DNA from: Laguncularia racemosa
Lineage: Eukaryota; Streptophyta; Magnoliopsida; Myrtales; Combretaceae
Length of the DNA stretch: 64,000 bases
Assembly: GCA_037954665.1 (NCBI GenBank)
Contig: JBBMOL010000058.1
Location: 1,364,001-1,428,000, forward strand
Direction: 5' to 3'
Positions 58,067-64,000 of this stretch are shown piece by piece. The notes below the pieces were generated by a model, which searched no databases, had not been told where the DNA came from, and saw only the letters and a list, made by a program, of their open reading frames with translations. The first letter of the stretch is position 1. The number at the start of each line of letters is the position of its first letter. The translations under genes and the position numbers were made by a program.

Positions 58067-60608
58067 ATGGCAATGTTGATGCTCAGGACGAAAGCTTTTT
58101 CACCCCTGTTATGTTCCAGGTTTTCCCCAAAACCCACACCCACTTTCTCTATCTTATGCTCCTCACTCTCTCCCTTCTCAGTCCGTTCAATGGCTTACTC
58201 TTCATTAGAATCTCCTCCTTTCAACAAAGTCCAAATCCATAGAGAAAGCACCGTAAGTTCTAATGCTTATTTATTTATTTATTTTCCACAATTCGTTAAT
58301 GGGTTCAGTAAAGCTCAAGACTTTATTCTTTTTTTTTTTTGATGGTTTATGAACATGTTAAGTTGAAAAATTTGACTGTTATTTGAAGTTTATTGTTTCT
58401 GTACGAATTTGGTAATGTGGTTACTAATTTCCATGCTTTATCGGATTGCAAATGTTGGGTATGAAGAAAATTATTTATAATCTGATTTTTCGTAAACTTA
58501 AATAGAACATTTAGAGGTGTGTGGTATATTAAAGTGTTTGTGTGATTGATACCGATAGCAATATTTGAATGCTAATTGTTTGATATTGCAATTTCGATCT
58601 GGAGGATGGGTTTTTACTTGTTAATGCTGGGCGTTGTAGCTGGTTTTATCTAGTTTCGAATTATGTGAGTGTTAAAAGTACATAAAATTGACTATTGGTA
58701 GGAAACAATTGAAAATTACCTGACGAAGTTCGGGTTTTCTTGACCGGATAAGGCGTTCAGGTTAGACATGCGTTCCCGTTCTTATGGATTCTTTCTAAAA
58801 TTGTGTTTTAAATGGGGTCAATTTAAAGTCCTATTGCCCTGAGTCATGCGATATGAGGAATCGCCACCCTTACTTGTGACTTGAGTGATTGCGATCCAAA
58901 AATATTGGGCTTTAGTTCCGAGATAAGTTTGTGAATCGCAGCCATGTATATGTGCTTTTTGTATCTTACATCATAACTTCATTTGGAAGATAGTTTTTTT
59001 TCCTGTTAATGCCAAGGGTCCTAACCGAGTTCTTCTTGTTTCAAATTTGTGCAAGTGATATAGAATTGACTACACATTGGATATAATTAAAATTTACTTC
59101 ATAATCATACAGTTTTTTTGCATCCATGTTAGGTCTTCCTCATTGTTTTGAATTCTTTCTGGAATTGTGTTTCAAAATGAGCTGCTTTTAGAGTTTTATT
59201 GCCATGAGTCCTGGTGTCAGAAATTGCCACCCTTAATCAATGCCTTGAGTGATTACGCTCCAAAAGATGTTGGGCTTTAGTTCCTAGATAAGTTTGCAAC
59301 TCACCACCATGTATACTTGTGTCTTATGCTGCAATTTAGAATACTTTGAGTAGTTACATAAGAGAAAACTTTGTCAATTAAGTGATTTTTCGATGTGTTA
59401 TATGCTTGGAAAACAAATAAAAGTTCCATCTGCCATATCTCACATGTGCTTTAATGATTCATAGTTTATGTTTTCCATACATGCCCTACCATATGGCTAT
59501 TTTTGTGCCGATGCTATGTGTGAGAAACTGCACAGCTGACTATAATTTTTCCTGTTGAATAGACTTTTGATGCTTATGTGATTGGCAAAGAGAATGCTCC
59601 TGGGATTGTTGTGCTTCAGGAGTGGTGGGGAGTGGATTTCGAGATCAAAAATCATGCTCTGAAAATTTCACAGATGGATCCTGGATTTAAGGCACTTATT
59701 CCCGAGTAAAATAGCACTTCTCTGAGTAACATGGTTACTAGACTTGCTTTTGGCAGGCAACAACTAATTTTGTTGAAATGTATTGTTCTGGTTGCAGTCT
59801 CTATCGAGGAAAGGTAGGTTTGGAAGTTGCAGAAGCTCAACACTTGATGGATGGCCTTGACTGGCAAGGTGCAGTAAAAGATATAGGTGCCTCTGTTAAC
59901 TGGCTCAAGGCAAATGGTTCAAAGAAGGTATGAATGAGTCTAGTGTTTAAGCTGATTGAGACATTTACCCATTAATTTTTGAGGACTGATTGTCCATGAT
60001 TGAAAGGTCTGCTTTAAGAGCTGTGTCTGATTTCTTTCCGTTATAATAGCCTGTCATTGAGGACTGATTGTCCATGATTGAAAGGTCTGCTTTAAGAGCT
60101 GTGTCTGATTTCTTTCCATTATAATAGCCTGTTGTTGAGCCAACACAATCTTGACAACTAGCATGAGGTATTGGGTTCAAATCCCACTATGGACACTTTT
60201 AGGAATTATCTACATAGCACAAGCTATTCTCACCTGGTTCATGGGTCTTGTATGATGTTTTATGTACCTAGAGATAGCCGGTCACAATATGGCCGTGCCC
60301 CTCCATTACCATTAAAAAAAAAAAAGGTTTTTATCTATGCCCATTTCTCATTTAAGGAAGCATATCTCCTTTATTGGATGGTTTACCAAACCATATCGTT
60401 ATCCTGTATGCTACAGGTTGGTGTCACTGGCTTTTGCATGGGAGGTGCTCTTTCAATTTCTAGCTCTGTTTTAGTCCCAGAGGTTGATTCTGTTGTTGCA
60501 TTTTATGGGGTACCATCTCCAGAGCTTGCAGATCCTGCCAAAGCTAAGGCACCTATCCAGGCTCATTTTGGCGAGCTTGATAGTTTAGTTGGCTTTTCAG
60601 ATGTGACG
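58067..60608 (+). CDS. Dienelactone hydrolase family protein, exons 1-4 (3' end outside window)
   Basis: Spliced from exons 58067-58252, 59563-59705, 59798-59927 and 60417-60608, all with GT..AG borders and phases 0/2/0, giving 217 open codons. Residues 1-50 are Ser/Pro-rich with few acidic residues, like a plastid transit peptide. The alpha/beta-hydrolase body follows: QEWWGVD, GFKALIPDLYRGKVGL and the nucleophile elbow GFCMGG with Cys160. Asp208 in HFGELD is the likely acid of the Cys-Asp-His triad. The His-containing C-terminus (~75 residues) is missing. Family members hydrolyse dienelactones or similar esters; the plant substrate is unknown. A LINE sits in the intron after exon 4, so the final exon(s) should lie right of 64000. 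Exons show no stops, suggesting recent or current selection. Confidence 0.9.
58619..59325 (+). repeat. Old tandem duplication inside intron 1 of the hydrolase gene
   Basis: Two diverged copies of about 350 bp, 58619-58965 and 59004-59325. They share TGTTAATGC, GGATTCTTTCT/GAATTCTTTCT, TTGAGTGATT, GGGCTTTAGTTCC.AGATAAG and CATGTATA in the same order. Confidence 0.7.
59980..60135 (+). repeat. 78-bp tandem duplication in intron 3
   Basis: Two nearly identical units start at 59980 and 60058 (TGAGGACTGATTGTCCATGA...TTATAATAGCCTGT). Only one or two bases differ, so it is recent. Confidence 0.85.
60130..60325 (+). mobile_element. Candidate tRNA-derived SINE in intron 3
   Basis: About 190 bp with a box B-like GGTTCAAATCC (near 60173-60183) and a poly-A tail ATTAAAAAAAAAAAAG at 60308-60325. 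A box A is not clear (TAGCATGAGG is a weak candidate) and no target duplication was found. Confidence 0.35.
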
Positions 60609-61567
60609 GTATAGCTTTGTTGTTCTATTAAATATCTCTGTTTTTTAAATTCTGCTGCTCAAAATAATTTTTCTTCTCATCTAGTCCATCTTGCACCTAG
60701 TCTTGCAGCGATATCATCAACTGAAAATATTTAGTTCTCTCATTTAAGGATTTGCTCAATCTTTTTTTCACTTGTTTAATATATTTAGTTTGTAGTAAAT
60801 TGGCAACTGAGCATAAAAATCTCATGGTGGTATAGAGACAAGAACTGAAATAAAAATAGCTGCAATGAGAAGAATGAAAGTGGAAGAGAGGAACACAGAG
60901 CTTAAAGCTCAAAAGCAGTAGAAGAGGTTTCTGTTGATGAGTTTTCTATTGATGAGTAGTGACTAAATTTTTACATTTTTCTCCTATCATGCTATTAGTA
61001 TGTGTCATATACCCTGGTTTGTGTGTGCTTGCTTTGCTGTAAAAGAAAGTAACGGTGGCCCCGGCTTACATTTTGTTTCCCTTAAGCCTCTTCCTATAAT
61101 AGACCATTAAAACTGGTGGTTCATGTGCTTTAGGCACAACTGAAAGTTCTATCAATAACCTTCATCATAAATTCCACAAATTTGACCAAAAGATCATTCT
61201 TTTGTATATGTTCACGTACTTGACAAAAGGGTTATCCCTGGCATGAGTGGTTGAATATGAATCATATTTGCTGGGGAAAAAAAGTTCCGGTTCACTAAGT
61301 ATTGAATAGACAGGAGTTCTTGGTCTTGTGCTGGAATTCTGATTGGCTTCATTTATTTTATATGTTTTATGCTTAGACATCTATCCATTCTAGTGACTGC
61401 ATGAAGTTCAAGTTCTATATCTCAATTGATATGTATTCCATTCTATGCAGAATCTTTTCAAGTTTGATAATACAATGTAATTGGATTTTACTAAAATCCA
61501 AGATTGTGTCTAAATCCATATTAGAAAATTTTTGTCTTAACGTCTAGTTCAGTTAGAGCCATGTCCC

Positions 61568-64000
61568 TTTTTTTTTTTATCAAGTAAATTTTATTAATCC
61601 AAAGAGAATAGTCTACATTGCCAAAAGGCAAGATACAAGACAACCAAGGTACAAATATAGCAACATGGTGCTTCCTAGGTAGTACAAACTCTACTTTACA
61701 TTAATGTAGCGTACATTCTAATTTGGTTTACAATAAAGCCTATAGTAGATAGATTTCCTCCCAAGTGTACACGGTTACGTGTATACCATATACAATATAC
61801 TGAAGCTGTAAGAGCTGCACTCCATGTTTTAGCCACTCGGGTGGAGGAATCCGCTATCGCCACTAGAGTACTCATGGTTCCTTGCCATGTACTAAATGAG
61901 GGAGGGCATTGGAAACAGTTACAGACCAGACCCCATAACGCCGATGTGTAGCCACAAGTAAAGAAGAGATGTTCATGGCTCTCTCTACCTTGGTTACAAA
62001 GAAAGCATGTAGCAGGCACTGAGATCCCTCATGAGATCATTCTATCCAGGGTCGCTAGTTTGCCTTGCCAGGCTAGCCAAAGTATGAATGAGTGCCTTGG
62101 TAAGGATCTGCTGTTCCACACTACTATGCACCATGGTATAGTAGTGTCTGGGGGGCAAAGGAACTCATAGCCGCTTCTGATGGTATACTCACCTGAACTT
62201 GAGTGCTTCCAATAGAAGTGGTCTGAGCATGACGCATTCGGCGTAGAAAAGCTGGTATATGAATGTTGTTCCAAAATGGGGTTGCCGGTATTCGCCAATC
62301 ATTATCATTCATTAGGGAATATAGTCTCGTTGTTGGAGGAAACCCCGTGTTACCCCTTTCTCTGGTACTGAATAGCATGTCCAAAGACCCTATCGGGAGC
62401 CAGTAGTCTGCCTAAAGTGATATCTCTAGCCCATTGTTGGGTTCCCATTGAAAACAATGTCAAACCTTTGTCCTCAATTTCAGCAACTTCTTCCAGGACC
62501 ATGAGCATCTAGCAGGTGCCTTAATAGACCAAAAGCTTCTTCCTTTAAGAAGGGTGGAATGTACCCATTCAGGCCATATGCTCTTTGGTCCCTCCTTGCA
62601 TAGGTGCCAGATGCGCTTAAGTTGGATAGCCTTATTCCACTGAATTAGGTTCGGGATTCCCAGCCCCCCACACCGCATAGGTTGACACACCTTCTCCCAA
62701 CGGACTTTGGCTTTGGTGTGTGTGTTTGGTTGACCACTCCATAAGAAGTTCCGGATGAGATGGTCTATCCTCACTATGATGGACTTTGGAAGGATGAACA
62801 CTGAGAACCAGTAGACCTGCATGGAGAATAGGACCGACTTTACTAGTTGGAGCCTACCCGCGTAAGACAAGTATTTAGTAGTTTAGGTAGTGATGCGTGC
62901 TGTAATCCTTTCCAATAGTGCCTCACAATCTACTTTTCTGAGCTTAGAAGATACGAGTGGTACCCCCAGGTAGCGCACTGGCAACTCCTTTTCACAAAAC
63001 TGGGTGGCAAGGAGGATATCTTCTCTAGTACTCAATGTGACATTTGAGAAGAATATGTTGATTTTGGCATGATTAACCTGTAGACCGGAGAGGGTATGGA
63101 AGTGTTGTAAGGTTTGCATAACCAATCGTGTGGACTCCACATTCCCATATGTGAATATAAGTAAATCGTTGGCAAAACAAAGATGTGTTATTCTCTCAGT
63201 TTTGCATCGCCAGTGTAGGGTGAATTGGGGGTTGTAAGTTAACCTTCTCAATGAATTGGAAAGTACTTCCATTCCCAATACAAATAGGTAAGGGGAGATA
63301 GGGTCTCCTTGTCACAAGTCTCTCTTGCTTGCAAAGAAGCCCAACAATTCACCATTTATGTTGATAGAGAACATAGGGGTGGTGACGCATTGCTCAATGA
63401 GGGTACACATGTGGTGGGGGAACTTCATTGCTTTTAGGACTGCTAGTAGGAAATCCTAATGTAATGTATCATAAGCTCTTTGTAAGTCCACCTTTAGTGT
63501 GCATCGTGGGGGTCCCGATTGTGAGTGGCATCCGGCCATCAACTCCTGCGCAATAAAGATATTGTCCGTTATTCTTCTTCCCGAGATGAAGGCAGATTGT
63601 TCCCTTCCACACTAAATGTGGTAAGACCTTTTTTATGCATGCAGCAAGAATCTTAGATACTGCCTTGTAAATTACATTACAACAGGCAATGGGCCGGAAG
63701 TCCCCTATCTTGATAGGATTAGCTATCTTTGGGACTAGGGAGATGATTGTTGCGTTTATTTGTTTGAGGAGGTGGCCTTGCACAAGGAATTCTCTTATGG
63801 CGGTTATCAAGTCATTGCCAATTATTCCCCAAGCTTCTTTGAAAAATCTGGCCATATACCCATTTGGTCCTGGTGCCTTCTCATTAGCTTGAGATGTAAA
63901 GCCCCATTTTATCTCCTCATTTGTGAATGGGGCCTCAAGCTCATTACTTTGCTGTTCACTTAGAGTTCGCATCACCCTATCTTCGATGTCCTCTGAACAG
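61568..64000 (-). mobile_element. L1-type LINE, 3' part, within the hydrolase gene intron
   Basis: On the minus strand it ends with a poly-A tail (T run at 61568-61578 on +). It carries ORF2 reverse transcriptase and a C-terminal zinc-finger domain. Its 5' end lies beyond 64000. L1 elements copy themselves by target-primed reverse transcription. This one is broken by stops and by substitutions in RT motifs. Confidence 0.88.
61696..64000 (-). pseudogene. LINE ORF2: reverse transcriptase and zf-RVT domain (broken)
   Basis: Reading from 63990 downward: EEIKWGFTSQANEKAPGPNGYMARFFKEAW (usual GPDG is GPNG), VPKIANPIKIGDFRPIACCNVIYK, then after a break near 63600 the catalytic motif LCFANDLLIF, where the usual FADD is FAND (about 63165). 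VRYLGVPLVSSKLRK and SYAGRLQLVKSVLFSMQVYW follow (a stop near 62885 separates them), then NFLWSG and CGGLGIPNL. The zinc-finger RVT end reads CFLCNQGRESHEHLFFTCGYT at about 61960. At least four frame breaks are seen. It cannot be active. Confidence 0.87.

Noticed and set aside
60171..60614. 147-codon + strand frame continuous into exon 4 of the hydrolase gene
   Set aside because: The first ~80 codons are intron 3 and SINE-like sequence; the acceptor CTACAG at 60411-60416 and homology begin the true exon at 60417.

Overview
The window reads as nuclear DNA of a flowering plant, most likely a eudicot. It is AT-rich and has large introns, Ogre/Tat-type Ty3 retrotransposons, a CACTA (En/Spm) transposon, a plant-type L1 LINE, and one host gene with plant-type splice sites. 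I cannot name the species. No CRISPR arrays, rRNA genes or bacterial-type operons are present.

Layout: 1-3184 is AT-rich DNA with no recognisable gene. From about 3185 to 48749 lies what I read as one CACTA transposon, heavily expanded by later insertions. Its left part holds element C (3668-9583), an Ogre/Tat retrotransposon with a large internal deletion and target-site duplication TATAG. Next come 3.2 kb that appear to carry captured host gene pieces, including an arabinogalactan-peptide-like pseudogene at 12366. The TNP2-type transposase gene follows (12780 to about 47470). That gene is cut at 14819/44232 by element B (Ogre/Tat, + strand, 14820-44226, duplication CCATG). The 5' LTR of B is cut in turn by element A (Ogre/Tat, - strand, 16058-30541, duplication TTAAA). 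The order of events is therefore CACTA first, then B, then A; C also entered the CACTA but is not ordered relative to A and B. LTR divergence agrees: about 6% in a sampled stretch for A, about 10% for B. A 32-bp subterminal repeat array (48398-48588) marks the right end region of the CACTA.

Element D (48750 to about 52370, - strand) is a 5'-truncated, internally deleted Ty3/gypsy element of another lineage. A gene-poor tract follows, with ACC/ATC-triplet-rich DNA interrupted by a 1392-bp solo LTR (55005-56396, duplication ACTAC).

The only apparently intact host gene is a dienelactone-hydrolase-family gene (+ strand, four exons visible, 58067-60608). Its last exon or exons are not in the window, because a decayed L1-type LINE (- strand, 61568 to beyond 64000) lies in the next intron.

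All three Ogre/Tat copies share the same architecture where it is preserved: 2-kb TG..CA LTRs, a TGGCGACTCC primer-binding site, an extra ORF1 before gag, a probable intron between protease and reverse transcriptase, a second (archaeal-type) RNase H before integrase, and variable tandem repeats before the 3' LTR. All carry stop codons or frameshifts, so none looks autonomous. I found no wholly new biological system. The most interesting items are the dated nesting, the tRNA-like box A/box B module and G-box in every LTR, the captured AG-peptide copy with compensating indels, and the microhomology deletion in element C.
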